DNA of 64,000 bases from Prorocentrum cordatum. Lineage: Eukaryota > Sar > Dinophyceae > Prorocentrales > Prorocentraceae. Below are positions 41,271 to 52,310 of this stretch, piece after piece. Numbering within the stretch: position 1 is the stretch's first letter; each line of letters starts with the position of its first letter. The stretch is from assembly GCA_963575745.1 (NCBI GenBank), contig CAUYUJ010015301.1, positions 163,459-227,458 of the forward strand, in the 5' to 3' direction. The notes below the pieces were generated by a model. That model was not told the DNA's origin. It was given only the letters and a program-made list of their open reading frames with translations, and ran no database searches. The position numbers and the translations under genes are program-made.

Positions 41271-41632
41271 GGAGAGCAGAGAATCGTTCTATGAGGGAGG
41301 AGTTTAGAGATTGGAAGGAAAGGAGCAACGCACATGAGACCATCGTAGATAACATCGCTATTTTCAGCATTGGCACCACACCCCAATATACCACACCCCT
41401 CTCCGACCTCCAAAAGGAGGGCGAGGAGGCGAGTTGAGGACGCGGGGCGCACATGATGAACATTTGAAAAAAACATGCTTAACATCCCAGACGCTCCGGC
41501 CACCTCTCAAAGTCTGTCCATGGACCCTTCCCGGGGTCCAGACGGTGTTGCAGTTGACCTCGGGTCTTGGTCTGAATCCCCTGAGGGCTGATCGAAGTTT
41601 TTCTCTGTTTCCTCCTCTCTTTTTCTCTGTGT

Positions 41633-41790
41633 GTGTTTTCCCCCGTGTCGTCGATGCCATAACCTAACCGCTTCCTCCCACCTCTACTCCGCCTAATTCA
41701 AGCTTCGCGCGGCCCGCTTAGCTTCGACCGGAAGAGGTGCGCTCTCGACCCGCGGATCAAAAAGTGTTTTCCCCCGTGTCGTCGATGTCA
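41633..41790. repeat. Direct repeat GTGTTTTCCCCCGTGTCGTCGATG
   Basis: The block occurs at 41633 and 41763, bracketing the left copy of the 70-bp repeat (41692-41762). Confidence 0.85.
41692..41762. repeat. 70-bp direct repeat, left copy
   Basis: TAATTCAAGCTTCGCGCGGC...GACCCGCGGATCAAA; the right copy at 42272-42342 differs at about three positions. The copies are exactly 580 bp apart. Confidence 0.9.
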
Positions 41791-42020
41791 AAACCCTCCG
41801 GGGGTCCATCCTGGCTGGGATCTTCCCCACCCCAGCTCCTTCTCTGCGGGCCCCCGGGCCCGACACTGCCCCCCCTCCCACACCCGAATGCAAGAGACCC
41901 GCCGTCGTGCTCCTGATCGTCCTCCTCCTCCGCTCCCCTCCCCTCCTCCCCCTTCCTCGTCGCCATCCCCTCGTCCTCGCAGTCCCGTCCTCCTCCCCCT
42001 CCCCCCTCGACCGTCTCCCC

Positions 42021-42113
42021 ATCCTCCTCCTCCTCCTCCTCCTCCTCCTCCTCCTCCTCCTCCTCCTCCTCCTCCTCCTCCTCCTCCTCCTCCTCCTCCT
42101 CCTCCTCCTCCTC
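42021..42113. repeat. (CTC)n microsatellite
   Basis: 31 CTC units, nearly pure, inside the segment bracketed by the 70-bp direct repeats. Confidence 0.95.
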
Positions 42114-42271
42114 TCTCTCGCAGTGCCATCGGGCATCACCCAGAGCGCCTTTGCGCCCGCCGCGCGCCCCTTCGGCAATTTGCTCCGAACAGTGCGACGA
42201 AGTGAGGCAGCAACTCCCTCCTCAACGATGGCGGATGTTTCAGAACAAAATCTTCTCCTCCCCCATCTCTG

Positions 42272-42342
42272 ATTAATTCATGCCTCGCGCGGCCCGCTTA
42301 GCTTCGACTGGAAGAGGTGCGCTCTCGACCCGCGGATCAAAC
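42272..42342. repeat. 70-bp direct repeat, right copy
   Basis: Same block as 41692-41762. ATGTTTCAGAACAAAA is repeated on both of its sides (42236 and 42342), so short duplications frame this copy. Confidence 0.9.
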
Positions 42343-42754
42343 ATGTTTCAGAACAAAAGCATGGCGGAAACAGCGCCGGCGACGTAGGGCGCAGCTCGGC
42401 ATCAAAGGAGCTCGAGCAGGGCGGAACGGTGCCGCCCTGCTTGCGACGTCGCCCAGGTAGTAGAGCTCGTGGGTGGAAAAAGACATCCGCGTCCGCGGCC
42501 TCGCGGCCCAGGCCCCGGGGGCCGCGACCCCGCGGCTGCGGAGCGCTTTTCCTTCGGATTTCCCGCGCGGAGCGTACTCTGTCCGTGCGACCGCGCATCT
42601 GCGCCAGACCGCGAGGGCGTGGATGCGGACATGTCCCGCCGCTCGTGGGCCGCGGAGCCGAAGGCAGAGCCCCCCCCGAGACGAGGGCGCGGCCGCCGCA
42701 GGGAACACTTCCAGGAGCTTCAGGAGTCGGCTGCCCATCGGTCGCTGAAAGTAG
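42343..42754. other. GC-rich, possible minus-strand exon, unproven
   Basis: The minus frame 42337-42738 (GSRLLKLLEVF, RTRMSFSTHELYYLGDVASR) follows a CTACTTTCAG acceptor-like word, but the plus strand is equally open. No domain recognised. Confidence 0.2.
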
Positions 42755-42915
42755 GTTTTTTTGGAGTCCCAGGTTCCAAGCTACTCTTAGCGCCTTCCTA
42801 CTTCAATGGTCGAGCGGCTTCACCTCTTCGGTCCTCCTGAAGGGGCGGACGGAGACTTGTCTATCTTCAACGCCTTCCTGCTTCATGTTGGTACTTCTTC
42901 CGACCGATGGGTCTA
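42755..42915. repeat. Dispersed repeat, copy 2 (see 33590-33785)
   Basis: CTTAGCGCCTTCCTACTTCA, CAACGCCTTCCTGCTTCATG, CTTCTTCCGACCGATGG. Confidence 0.7.
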
Positions 42916-43421
42916 TCTCCGCCCCACTTGCGACGCCGCTCCTGTGCAGCACAGCGGATCCGCAGTCAGAGCCTCAACGAGAAGAGCGCGCGGCCGCCCC
43001 CCCCCCCCCCCCCCGCTCTGCGAGGCGGACTGCGGCGGCGAGGGTTGGGGGCGTGCTCCCGAGGCGGCTCCCCGCCCTCCGCCTCCCGGGCTCGGGGGCT
43101 CCCACGGGGCGGCGCGGCGACCACAAAGCGAAACCGGAGCCAGCCAGGGGTCTGAGGTGCCCCAGCACTACAGTATTGGTGCTGGCCAGCAGGAAGGGCG
43201 GGCAGGTTCGAGGTTCCGGGTTGGGGGAGGCGTTTTTTTTGTCTTTTTCGGCCTGCGAGGGCTTTGTCCGAGCCCCGGGGCAGTCAGAAACGGCTCTGGG
43301 GTGAAGTATGACCACGCCACATGGACCCCGGGAGGGGTCTGGGGACGAACTCTGGATGGCTTTGGCCTCATCCCCGCTCCTGGCCGACCAGTTCAGACCC
43401 CCCAGCCACCTCCAAACGTGA

Positions 43422-43522
43422 AGCGACACCACCACCACCACCACCACCACCACCAACACCACCACCACCACCACCACCACCACCACCACCACCACCACCA
43501 CCACCACCACCACCACCACCAG
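43422..43522. repeat. (CAC)n microsatellite
   Basis: ~100 bp of CAC with one CAA. Poly-His, poly-Pro, poly-Trp and poly-Gly frames are artefacts. No gene is supported in 42916-44500 around it. Confidence 0.95.
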
Positions 43523-44254
43523 GGAGGCCACCTGCTTCGAGGAGGTCCACGATGCCTCCCAGAGCTGGGGGACAGGGGATGCCTCGGGCGAGAGGGGGGG
43601 GGGGCGCGCCACCAGAGGGCCCCCCTTCGCTCCCCCTGCTGGCGGTCCCCGGGGATGGTGGTGTTGGTTTTCCTTGTTCCCAGACTGTGGGGGGTCCTGG
43701 TGTTCGGACGGTTTCCTCGGTTCCTGTGGGTTTGCTTTCTTCGGGATGCGTTCCAGCAGCTGCGCCTCGCCGAGGGCGTTCGGGGGGGCCTGGATCGGCC
43801 CGAGCCACCGCCGGAGACCCGACTCATATGTCCAGAAGGCAGAGGTTCGGAGGAGGGCCAGTGTGGTGAGTCCGTGGAACTTCGGGGTGGCCGCAAGATT
43901 TTGGGCCTGGAATCGTTCTCCGAGGACGTGTCTGGCGACTGGGGCAGCCTACAAGGTTCCAGACCCGTGCGGTGACGGGCCATGCGGTGAGGTCGCTGGT
44001 GATGGTGATTCCGAGGTCACCGCACGGCCTTGGGACCCCATTTGATTTGTTTGGGAACGATCGGAAGCGGGGCGGGACTCCGAGGGATGTAAAACCACCC
44101 CGACCCCCCATAACCCCAGATCTCCGACGGTATGCTTTTGTTCAATCCCAGCCAGTGTCTTCCCTGGATACCGGCTCCAGGTATACTTTGATTTCGCGCT
44201 TGTCATGCTTGCGTTTCTGCAGCTTTGGGAGGATGTGGACGAGGAATAAACGCA

Positions 44255-44390
44255 GCTCTTGCGCAGGCTGAGCAGGACTCGGTGTCGGTGTCGCCGCGGA
44301 CGCTGTCCATTCGGGGCAGACGTCGCCTGCTCAACGGATGCCGCTGTCAGTTCTGGGCAACTTTCGCTGTTGGGAACCGGCCCCACTTTT
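44255..44390. mobile_element. CCCAACAGCAG foldback element, highly diverged copy
   Basis: GCCGCGGACGCTGTCCATTC and TTTCGCTGTTGGGAAC align in order with 54140-54250; termini are eroded. Confidence 0.4.
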
Positions 44391-44504
44391 GCGACCCCAT
44401 GTCGGGCCTGCCGAGCCCCTGCTGGTAGCGGCGGCTTTCCCGCCAGGCCCAAGTCCGCTCAAATTGCGAACGAAAAGCGCAAGGTTAGTGGAAGTCGATT
44501 AATG

Positions 44505-44640
44505 GAGAGGAAGCATGCTGCCAAATAATTTCCAGATGTCTAAACATGTTTCAAACATGTATTAAATATGTAAGCACATGTTTGAAACATGTTTCGAACA
44601 TGTTGTACACATTTCAAACAAATTGTTAGTTCAATTGTCC
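44505..44640. repeat. AT-rich dispersed repeat, copy 2 (see 31360-31445)
   Basis: GAAGCATGCTGCCAAATAAT and TTTCCAGATGT, then overlapping palindromes of the ACATGTTT/AAACATGT type. Confidence 0.8.
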
Positions 44641-44999
44641 GCGGTTGTCTTGACTGGCCCGAACTCGGGTCCCTGGCGGGCATTCGGGACGATCTGGGCA
44701 CCCCCGCAGCACGCTCTCGGCGAGGGCATCCCGAGGCCGGACAGCCTCCGAGCACCGACACAGACTCTTTTTCTTCCTTGCGCAGCATTTTGGCTTCCAG
44801 TGGCAGGAAGAGGCTCGTGGGGTGGTGGATGAGATACACAATCGCTGGACTACTGTGATGGCGAGCAGTTTCTCTGCATGCGAAGGTTGATGCTGATCAG
44901 TGGGAGCTTCAGTCGGGGCGTGCTCGTGGCCCTGCTTGTTGCTCGAAGCTCGTACGTTCTCCCCCAGGCGGAGCACACATCAGGAACGAGCATGCGGAA

Positions 45000-47900
45000 T
45001 GGTGGGGCATCACTAGCACGCTGGTGATCAGATGTGCTGCCCTGAATCGCAACAGCTCGGACCCCGACCAGGCGGGCCAGTGTGTAGCGAGGGCACACAA
45101 ACTGATCGAGCAGTCGTACGGCGTGGGCGACGAGACCTGCTGTGGCAAGAGGCAGGACCCTCAAGAGATCTTCTTTGCGGAAGGGCATGGTCGCCAACTT
45201 TGATGCTGTCTCTGTGGAATCCTTACATGCATTGGCGGGGAGGATTCGCAGGTGGGCCGATCTCTCGAATGCTCGGGCCATGTTGGCCTCCAGATCCTCT
45301 TTTTTATGGAGTGGGTTCAAGAAGCGTGGACCACGAAACCTGGGGCCGTCCAGCGCCATGTGAAACCAACGGCCGCCCCAGTTTCGGAAAGTAAGGACTC
45401 CTGGGGCACGGCCACTTCGGACAACCAGGCGATGCTGCAAGGTCTGGCTTCCGAATGGAGTGGAGAGGTTTTTGGAAAGACCCGGTTGACAAGTCCCAGG
45501 ACATACTCAACATGATGAAGAACTGCCTTGGTGAGGCGCGTGCTGCGCCACTGCCATGCATCACTGTTCTGGAGCTGGATGTGGTGTTACCTGGGATACC
45601 TGCCAACAAGGCGAAGGGCATCGACGCGTTGAGCCCGTTGGACATCCAGCGCAAGCCTGGTCAGGTTCGCCAGGCCTTTTGTCGACAAGCCGAACGCGAT
45701 CGAGTCAGCTGGCGTGTGGCCCACGGCTATCAGCACAGTGTTGGGCGTTGCGATTCCGAAGGATACGGGAGGTTGTCGTGTGCTTGGTTTGGTTCCGATG
45801 GCTCCGAAGGTGTGGTCCAAGATGCGCTCGAAGTCTTCGGGAGAGTGGTCGGCCTCGTTGCCAGCTTTTTTTGGGATACTGCGATCGCTGGATATTCCGC
45901 CCTACGTGCCGCGCTGATTCGTGCTGCGATGGACGAGGGTGCCCATGAGTTGTCCTTTGTGCACGTGGCACTTTTCTTAGACCTCATTGCGTTCTACGAC
46001 ACGGTGAGCTTTGTGCTGTTGGTGCAGGCAGGAGGTAACATTGTATTTCCGCCCATTCCATTGCTGCTAGAGGTTGGCCTGTAGTCATTTCCTCGGTTAT
46101 TGAAGAAGGGACATATGATCACCGATGCGATCGAAGTTACCAGGTGTGTAGCTGCTGGATCTGGACCCGGGGTCTCTTTGGCGAGGGTGATGCTCCACAG
46201 GATGCTGGATTCAGTATACCGTGCCGTGCCCCCTTGCTGGCCTGTGCAGCTACATCGATGACATTGTATGCCGAGCAGGGGGTACGAAGCACAAGGTTCT
46301 TATTGCTTTGGGAGCTACAGCAGATGTGACGGCCTTAGGCCTCAGGGTTGGCAAAGCTGCGATTGCAGATTTCTTCCAAGACGAAGCTGGTCGCCAGTTC
46401 TGAAGTGATTGGCATGGGGTTGCAGCAGAGACTGAGGCGCCTTGGCATACCCGTTCAATATGTTCGTGTTGCCGTGGATCTCGGCCCAGATGCTGCAGCC
46501 TCTCGTTTTCGCGCTTCTGTTCGGATGATGAAACGTCGTGCTCAGGCTCGCAGGCGGCAGAGGAAAGTGATGGAGGTTCGCCGCATTGGGCGTCTGAGAT
46601 CTGCGGCGAAGAAGCTGTGGAACACGGGTGTGTACCCAGCGTCCGTTTTTGGTCATCGGGTTATGGGAACCCCTCCTACCACGCCGTTGGCCATGCGTCG
46701 TGACGCCGCTTCTGCAGCCGCTGGTTCTAAGAGAGGCAGGTGCTTGACGACAGTGCTCCAGGCGGCCCATGGCACGGCGGACCCTGGAGTTGACCTCAGA
46801 CGCCAGTTGCTTCGTGAATGGGTCGCCCTGTGGTTGTCTCAGTCGTGCCTTCACCCTAGAATCAAGAGGGCGTGGCCTGTTGTGCTAGACAAGCTGAAGC
46901 AGGGAAAGGCCATCCGATGGAAAGATGTTCGTGGGCCGGTCACCGCTTTGCAGGCGACTTCACTTCAGGGCGCGTGGGATCCTCAGCCCCCCTTGGTTTG
47001 GTCGCGCCCGCTTCCTCCTGATGGCACGGTAGATAGTTGGCTGTTCCCTAGCTTTGGTGACGAGCAGTTCGGCACTGCGGTGGTGGCCCACTTCGATGAC
47101 ATGCTTGACCCGTTCATGGACGATGGTATCGCTCAGCATTGGCAGGTGGCTTCTCAGTATGTGGCAGGCGAGGACCTCGCGCGTGGCGCCGTCATGACCG
47201 CGGTGAGCATCGAGCTGAACTGCTTCGCCAAGCGCATGCAGTTCGACGAGCGGCCCGCTGACCTTGCCATCGCGGGCGGCGGCCAGTGGACCGGTGAGAG
47301 GCAGATTGCTGCAGGCTGCGCCTGCCCGCCGCTTTGCCCCCGCTGCAAAGAAAGGCCCGAGGCTTCAGCGCGTCGCATTTGGACGTACCCCGCGAATTGC
47401 CGGCACGAGGATTTCACTTAGACTGATTTTCTGGTTCCCCAAGCCCTCGCGAGCCTCGGTGCCCAGCCTGCGCCGCGGCTTCGCGGGGTGCCCTCGAAGG
47501 GCCTCGCGGTGCCCAAGTTCGTCGAGACCCCTGAGGTGGCTCAGAAGGTCCTTCTCGGAGCGGGGGGCGTCTGGGATCACTGCGCTGCTCCTGGGGCCCC
47601 CCTCTGCACATATTCGAGGATGGCTCTGGGGGCGAACGCAGCGCGGACCCTCGGAGCAGAAGATGCGGCTCGGCTATTGTTGCGATGCGCCAGGACCCCT
47701 CGTCGCCGTTCAGGGGCCCCGTGCGCGGGGCTGCTCAGGCCCTGGCAGGTAGGAAGCAGACTGTGCCGCGCGCTGAACTACAGGCCTTTTGCTTAGCGCT
47801 CGAGGGATCGACTGGCCCAGTCTGCCATGTGACCGATTGCGGGAGTTTAGTTTCTGATTGGCACAGTGGTCGTGCCAGGTCTCCTGGGGGCCAGAATGGG

Positions 47901-48650
47901 GGCCTCTGGGTCCGCGTTGGGCGCGCCCTTGGAACCCGCGGCCCTGGGGGGGGTTCGGCGCCGTGGGCCCCCTCCCACAGAGAGGAAGAGCTACAGTCGA
48001 TCAAGTCGGAATTCGAGCAGTTCATGAGCCTGGGCAACGCCTGCGCCGACGTCTGGGCTGGCACCGCGGCCCAGTGGGCCTGGGACTGGCACGCGTCGCC
48101 CCCTGCGCCTCGCGCGGACCCCTGGGGCGCGACGGCGGCGCTGGTGAGGCCCAGAGCCCGACGCGCGTTGCTGAGCCGTGGGCCGGTGAGAGACATGCCG
48201 GCGCCGCGCAACCGCGTGAGCCTTCTCGTTTGGATGTCGCCCAGAAGTCGAGCCTTCACGATTTCGCGCGGTTTGCTGGCCGCTGGAGGCGCGAGCAATG
48301 TAGAGATATCACCCCGAACAGCAAGCTGCTCAGAGTCGCCTCGACACGATGTCGCGATCTGCCCCTCGCCCCGCCGCGGGACCCAGAGAGGGCGCCGGGG
48401 TCACCTGCCGTGCATGGCGAGGGTTTCGAGGCGATCTGGGGGGAGGTGAGCGCTGGCGGGGTGGCTTTGCATTCCAGCCACCGCCTCGCGGAGATGAACG
48501 CGCATGGGCTGTTCCATTGCATGACCTGCGGCCGCTCGGCCACAGCCGGTGCCGGGCGCCTCGCGCGCGCGCCCCCCCCCCCGCGTGACGGGGGGGCGAA
48601 TTTAAGGCGAATTCAGAAAAAGGGTTGTTCCCAAGCTTTCGTGGCCCACC
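45000..48650 (+). pseudogene. Broken LINE-type retrotransposon: reverse transcriptase, zinc knuckle, RNase H and terminal Zn finger
   Basis: Protein-like segments follow each other on the plus strand but jump between all three frames, so the element is dead. In order: RHVKPTAAP linker (45340-45380); KAKGIDALSPLDIQ (about 45607); AISTVLGVAIPKDTGGCRVL (about 45730), as in RT fingers; LDLIAFYDTVSF (about 45978-46013), RT motif A; YIDDIV (46250-46267), the RT motif C YxDD box; a basic helix (RMMKRRAQARRRQRK) and AAHGTADPGVDLRRQL in the long intact frame 46348-47421; CPLCPRCKE..RRIWTYPANC, a degraded zinc knuckle; RAELQAFCLAL and VTDCGSLVSDW (about 47775-47870), RNase H; SSHRLAEMNAHGLFHCMTCG (about 48480-48530), C-terminal finger. 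The 5' endonuclease is not found. Family: non-LTR retrotransposon of the kind abundant in dinoflagellates. Confidence 0.85.
46348..47421 (+). CDS. Longest surviving frame of the LINE (RT thumb/connection)
   Basis: 357 codons open from an internal ATG to TAG. It is C-terminal to the YIDDI box and therefore lacks the catalytic aspartates. It starts MAKLRLQISSKTKLVASSEV, then the basic coiled helix RASVRMMKRRAQARRR, VMEVRRIGRLRSAAKKLW and FGHRVMGTPPTTPLAMRRDA, which fit the thumb and connection part of LINE reverse transcriptases. It ends in a degraded Cys-rich knuckle (CACPPLCPRCKE). There is no reason to think it is expressed alone; it is listed because it is a clean frame. Confidence 0.6.
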   Translation: MAKLRLQISSKTKLVASSEVIGMGLQQRLRRLGIPVQYVRVAVDLGPDAAASRFRASVRMMKRRAQARRRQRKVMEVRRIGRLRSAAKKLWNTGVYPASVFGHRVMGTPPTTPLAMRRDAASAAAGSKRGRCLTTVLQAAHGTADPGVDLRRQLLREWVALWLSQSCLHPRIKRAWPVVLDKLKQGKAIRWKDVRGPVTALQATSLQGAWDPQPPLVWSRPLPPDGTVDSWLFPSFGDEQFGTAVVAHFDDMLDPFMDDGIAQHWQVASQYVAGEDLARGAVMTAVSIELNCFAKRMQFDERPADLAIAGGGQWTGERQIAAGCACPPLCPRCKERPEASARRIWTYPANCRHEDFT

Positions 48651-48659
48651 CGCGTCCGC

Positions 48660-49360
48660 GACGGCGCTCAGACACAGGAGTCCGCGCGCCGCTCTCTCCC
48701 CGCCCCCGGTGCCCACGTGGAAGGAACGCCTGTGCTGGGGTCATTGGGGGGCGAGGCCGACCCTCTTGACGAGTGCACGCGCGCGTCGTCGGCCCGCCGC
48801 CCGAGCGAGACTGCGGCCGCGATGACTGCGAGGCCCCGCGCTGCGCCGCCACCGCCGCCTCGCCTGCTGCCGCCGCCTTGAGGGAGGTGGCGGCTCGGCT
48901 TCGAGAGTCGGGCTCGCGCAGCAGCGGCGGCGGTGGCGATTCTCAGCAGCGCGTTGCAGCAGCAGTTGATGAGGGCGATAGCGATTGAAGGTTGGCCGCT
49001 TCGCGGCGCTCAGCAGAGCCCAGCAGAGCCCTCCTCCTCCCATCTTCGAACCGCCGAGGGTCGGGCGGGTGGTAGTGGGGGGGGGGGCCTTAAGGGGGCC
49101 TTCGAGGGCATGTTTAGGTCACCCTCGCACATTACCGTCTGGTCGAGAGAGCCCATTTTCCTTAAATGGTCACCGTCGCGGTCACCTTGCTGAATCACCT
49201 CAGACATCTGATGTTTGATGTGTTGCCGTGGGACAAAAAGTGATCATCGTCGTTGCGGCGAGAAGCCCCCAGAGGGGACGCCAAGGGCAAGGTATCAGAC
49301 GAGCCAGGAGCGGGCCGCCGCTGCCCCGGCCGGCGATGCCCCGAGAGCTTCCGCCGCCGC
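48660..49360. other. GC-rich flank of the LINE, no gene supported
   Basis: The plus frame 48773-48988 (ALREVAARLRESGSRSSGGG, stop GATAGCGATTGA) has Ala/Arg helical composition but overlaps opposed frames. From 49370 to 49620 the DNA is GTCGTC-rich. Confidence 0.3.
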
Positions 49361-49369
49361 CCGATCGGT

Positions 49370-49620
49370 CTTCGCCGCCTGGTCGTCGTCGGTCGTCGTC
49401 AGCGCCGACGCCGTCGTCGGCGTCGTTGGTTTTTGTCGTTGTCGTGGATCGTCGTCGGTCGTCGTGGTCGTCGTCGGTCCTTCTCGTCTTCGTCACCGCC
49501 GCCAGCGTCGCCGATGTCGTCGTCGATTGTCGGTGGTCGGCTGTCGACATGATCAGTGGTCGTCGTCGTCGTCGTTGTCGGTCGTCGGTCGCCAGTCGTC
49601 GTCGATCGAGCAGGGTGGAA
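49370..49620. repeat. (GTC)n-rich low-complexity DNA
   Basis: Interrupted GTCGTC and CGCCGTC; all frames are Ser, Val, Arg or Asp repeats. Confidence 0.85.
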
Positions 49621-49644
49621 ATCTCAAAAGAAGGAAATGATACC

Positions 49645-49765
49645 GACACCGTTGCTCCTCCCTCGCCGCCACGCCTTACTTCGCCTCGAAAACTTGGTCA
49701 GAACGCGCAGTTGGAGAGGTCCTTGGAGTATCGGTATCGGTGTTTTTTCGTTCCCCAGAAGAGGT
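49645..49765. repeat. Dispersed repeat, copy 1 (copy 2 at 55105-55225)
   Basis: GATACCGACACCGTTGCTCC, TTGGTCAGAACGCGC, GGAGAGGTCCTTGGAGTATC against GATACCGCCACCTTTCCGCC, TTGGTCAAGACCGCACG, GGAGAGGTCTTTGGAGCAGC. A fragment also appears near 23122-23175. Confidence 0.75.
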
Positions 49766-49882
49766 GAAGGGGGAATCGAGGAGGTTTCAGCGCTTGCTTT
49801 GGCCTCTGGGGTAATGCTTCGGGCCCCGGCCGCCGTCAAACATCGATATTGAATGAAATATTGGCCATGGTGGACGGTTTCT

Positions 49883-49895
49883 CTCTCCCTCTATT

Positions 49896-49926
<31 letters not shown>

Positions 49927-49935
49927 TTCTCTCTT
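49883..49935. repeat. (TC)n microsatellite
   Basis: CTCTCTCT tract. The small plus frame 49849-50097 crossing it is not convincing. Confidence 0.85.
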
Positions 49936-50099
49936 CGAAGAAGGAGAAATGACATCAACACAAACTTTTCAGAAGTGCGCGCGGATGTGCTTCATCGGCG
50001 TTGGATATCCCCTGTTCCAATTTATTTGTTGCGAGCCAGTGTCGGCATGGCAGAGTTGGGTAACCTTGAAAAGCAATTGCCCCCATCGTTTATGTGAAA

Positions 50100-50345
50100 C
50101 TCCATCATGTCTCGCCCCTGAAAGTGAGATCCCGCCCTCGGACCCTTCAGTGCGGGATCCCACCAAGTTCCTGATCAGATTTCAACAAGACCCCAATCGG
50201 ATTCCAATGAGAGCCCAAAAGGTTGCAGCATTACCCCAGCAACCAGTAATATCCGAATCGAGCTCCAATCGACTCTGATATGGGTTCAATGAGGATGCCA
50301 GTAGGATAGGGTTCCGCTAGGACTCCACCTTGGGCTGTCTTACTC
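50100..50345. repeat. Decayed ATTCCAAT/GGATTCC-type minisatellite
   Basis: CCCAATCGGATTCCAATGAG, GAGCTCCAATCGACTC and GTTCAATGAGGATGCCAGTA have the same vocabulary as the 34.2-37.1 kb satellite; a relic is likely but not certain. Confidence 0.4.
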
Positions 50346-50349
50346 CGCG

Positions 50350-51280
50350 GATTTCGTCAATTGATTAAATTTCCATTGCTGGCTGGTCTCCCTCTTCCTG
50401 CTCTGTCTTCGATGCCACTCTTCGAGGTTTCAACACATTGGTCAAATCGGCAGGCGGGCACGCCGAACACAAGAGATGCGCCTCTGGGTCATCGGCAAGC
50501 AGGCTGTAGTGCGGGCACCATGCAGGGTCGATTTCGATCCGATGGCCGGCCCGATGGTCTGTTTCTGCTCTTCCGACGATCCGATGCGGCCTGCATGGCA
50601 CTGTTGTGCATCTTGGCGCGGCCGATCCGATCCGATTCCCACTCCTTGCCCATCCAGACCGATCCGACGTACGTTGCGCTTGGGCCCGAATTCGTGGCTC
50701 GACACCAGCAGATGTTGCCCTGCGGGGGGGGAATGGCAGGGCAGGTTGTGACTGCAGCGAGCTCGCACAATACATCGCGCGTGTTGCCAACGGGCAGGCC
50801 GAAGCCGGCGCCGGCGGCGAGTGGGGCGACGCCCCGAAGGCGAGGCTGCATCCCATTGCACTGCCACTGGTTGCGCCTCTGCATCGTTTGGTGTGCATCA
50901 CTGGCTCCGTGCACATCCTGTGGCAAGTGTTCCCAGTGCTCGCGCATGCGCGGACGTCTGTGTGTGCGAGAGAGGGGGAGGGTGTGCGCGTTTTTTTGTG
51001 TCCGTGTGTGTATGTGTGTGAGCCTCTTTGTGTGTGTCTGCATCGGAGGCGATGGGGTGAGGTCACAGTGACACGGATAGCCCCCCCCGGGAAATCATTA
51101 TCGGTTTCGTGTTCGTGCCATGCGTGCGGGCGAGGCGAGGCTACGTGGGCAGGCGGGAGGAATGAACTCTCCTCCAGCTAGGGCGCCGCTGGGCCACAAG
51201 ACCCCCCCTCCCTGGGTTGTCCGACGGTGGCCGGGGGTGTCCGGCGGGTGTCCCGTCGGTGTCCCGTCGCTCTCCCGTAG
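50350..51280. other. Intergenic, no gene supported
   Basis: TCCGATGCGGCC..TGGCGCGGCC.ATCCGATCC at 50579-50640 recurs from 18358-18420, a dispersed repeat. (GTGTGT) patches at 50995-51040. The long opposed frames have no domain. Confidence 0.4.
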
Positions 51281-51566
51281 CGAGATCGATGGTAAGATCG
51301 ATTGAGAGATCGATTGTGAGACCGATAGTGAGATCGATAGTGAGATCGATCGTGGGATCGATAGTGAGATCGATCGTGGGATCGATAGCGAGATTGTTAG
51401 TGGGATCGATCGTGAGATCGATCGTGGGATCGATAGTGAGATCGGTCGTGAGATCGATAGTAACAGTTGTTAGTAGAGTCGGTCGATCGTAAGATTGATA
51501 GTGGGATCGACAGTGATATCGGTAGTGAGATCGATAGCGAGATCGATAGTGAAATCGATTGAGTGA
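51281..51566. repeat. (GATCGATAGTGA)n minisatellite
   Basis: About 23 copies of a 12-bp unit with GATCGATCGTGG variants. ATCGAT palindromes occur in every unit. Confidence 0.95.
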
Positions 51567-51896
51567 GACGTTGTTTCCTCTCTTCCCCGAACCTCTTTGT
51601 CACCCGAGCAGTGGTCGTATAGGTACATGCCTTTGCCTCTGTGTTTTTTGGTGTGTGTATGCGTGTCTGTGCGCCTGCTGCAGCGTGAGCGCAGGCTTGG
51701 TGTGAATGTGCCAACTCAACTGAGCCATCGCGTTTTGCACCGTCGATTTTTTACGTCCTGGGGTAGGAAAATTTGTATAATTTTCTGGTGGAGCTGCTAC
51801 TGTCGGGCCGGGCGAAAGGGGGGGATTGGGAAAGGGGGGGTTACGAAATTTGCTGCACGCAGCTGGTTTCGGCCTCACCGAGTGGCCCATTCCTCG

Positions 51897-52010
51897 ATAC
51901 ATGGTCGCCTCCGGCGCCGGGAGGCGCCGGGAAGATCAGCTACGTGAGCTGATTCTCAACCCCCCCTTTGCTATCCCCCCCTTTCGCCCGACCCGATACT
52001 GCCTCGCCCA
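51897..52010. repeat. Dispersed repeat, copy 2 (see 17612-17725)
   Basis: CTCCGGCGCCGGGAGGCGCC, GCTACGTGAGCTGATTCTCA, TTTGCTATCCCCCCCTTTCG. Confidence 0.75.
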
Positions 52011-52149
52011 CCCCCCCACTCCTCCTGCCCCTCCATGCACACGCGCGTGCTGCTGTTGCCCCTCGTCTCGCGTGCCGGCGCAGGCTCCCCCGGCGCCGGA
52101 CGGCGCCGGCAGGGTCCACAGCGAGGCACGGATTGCCGAGGGAGATCAG

Positions 52150-52310
52150 GAGGGGAAAAAACACACAGACACAATTAATCGTCGACTCCCAGGAAAATAT
52201 GGGAAAATATGGGAAGTGGGGGGGAACACAAAAGCCCAGAAAATATGGGAAAATATGGGGTTAATTTTTATTTGTGTGTATTTATTTGTGTGTCCTAATT
52301 TCCCTTTAGG
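52150..52310. repeat. Dispersed repeat (AAAATATGGGAAAATATGGG), copy 1
   Basis: AAACACACAGACACAATTAA, two GAAAATATGGGAAAATATGGG blocks and TTTATTTGTGTGT; copy 2 at 54411-54560. An outer inverted pair (CACACAGACACAA / TTTGTGTGT) suggests a foldback element. Confidence 0.75.
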
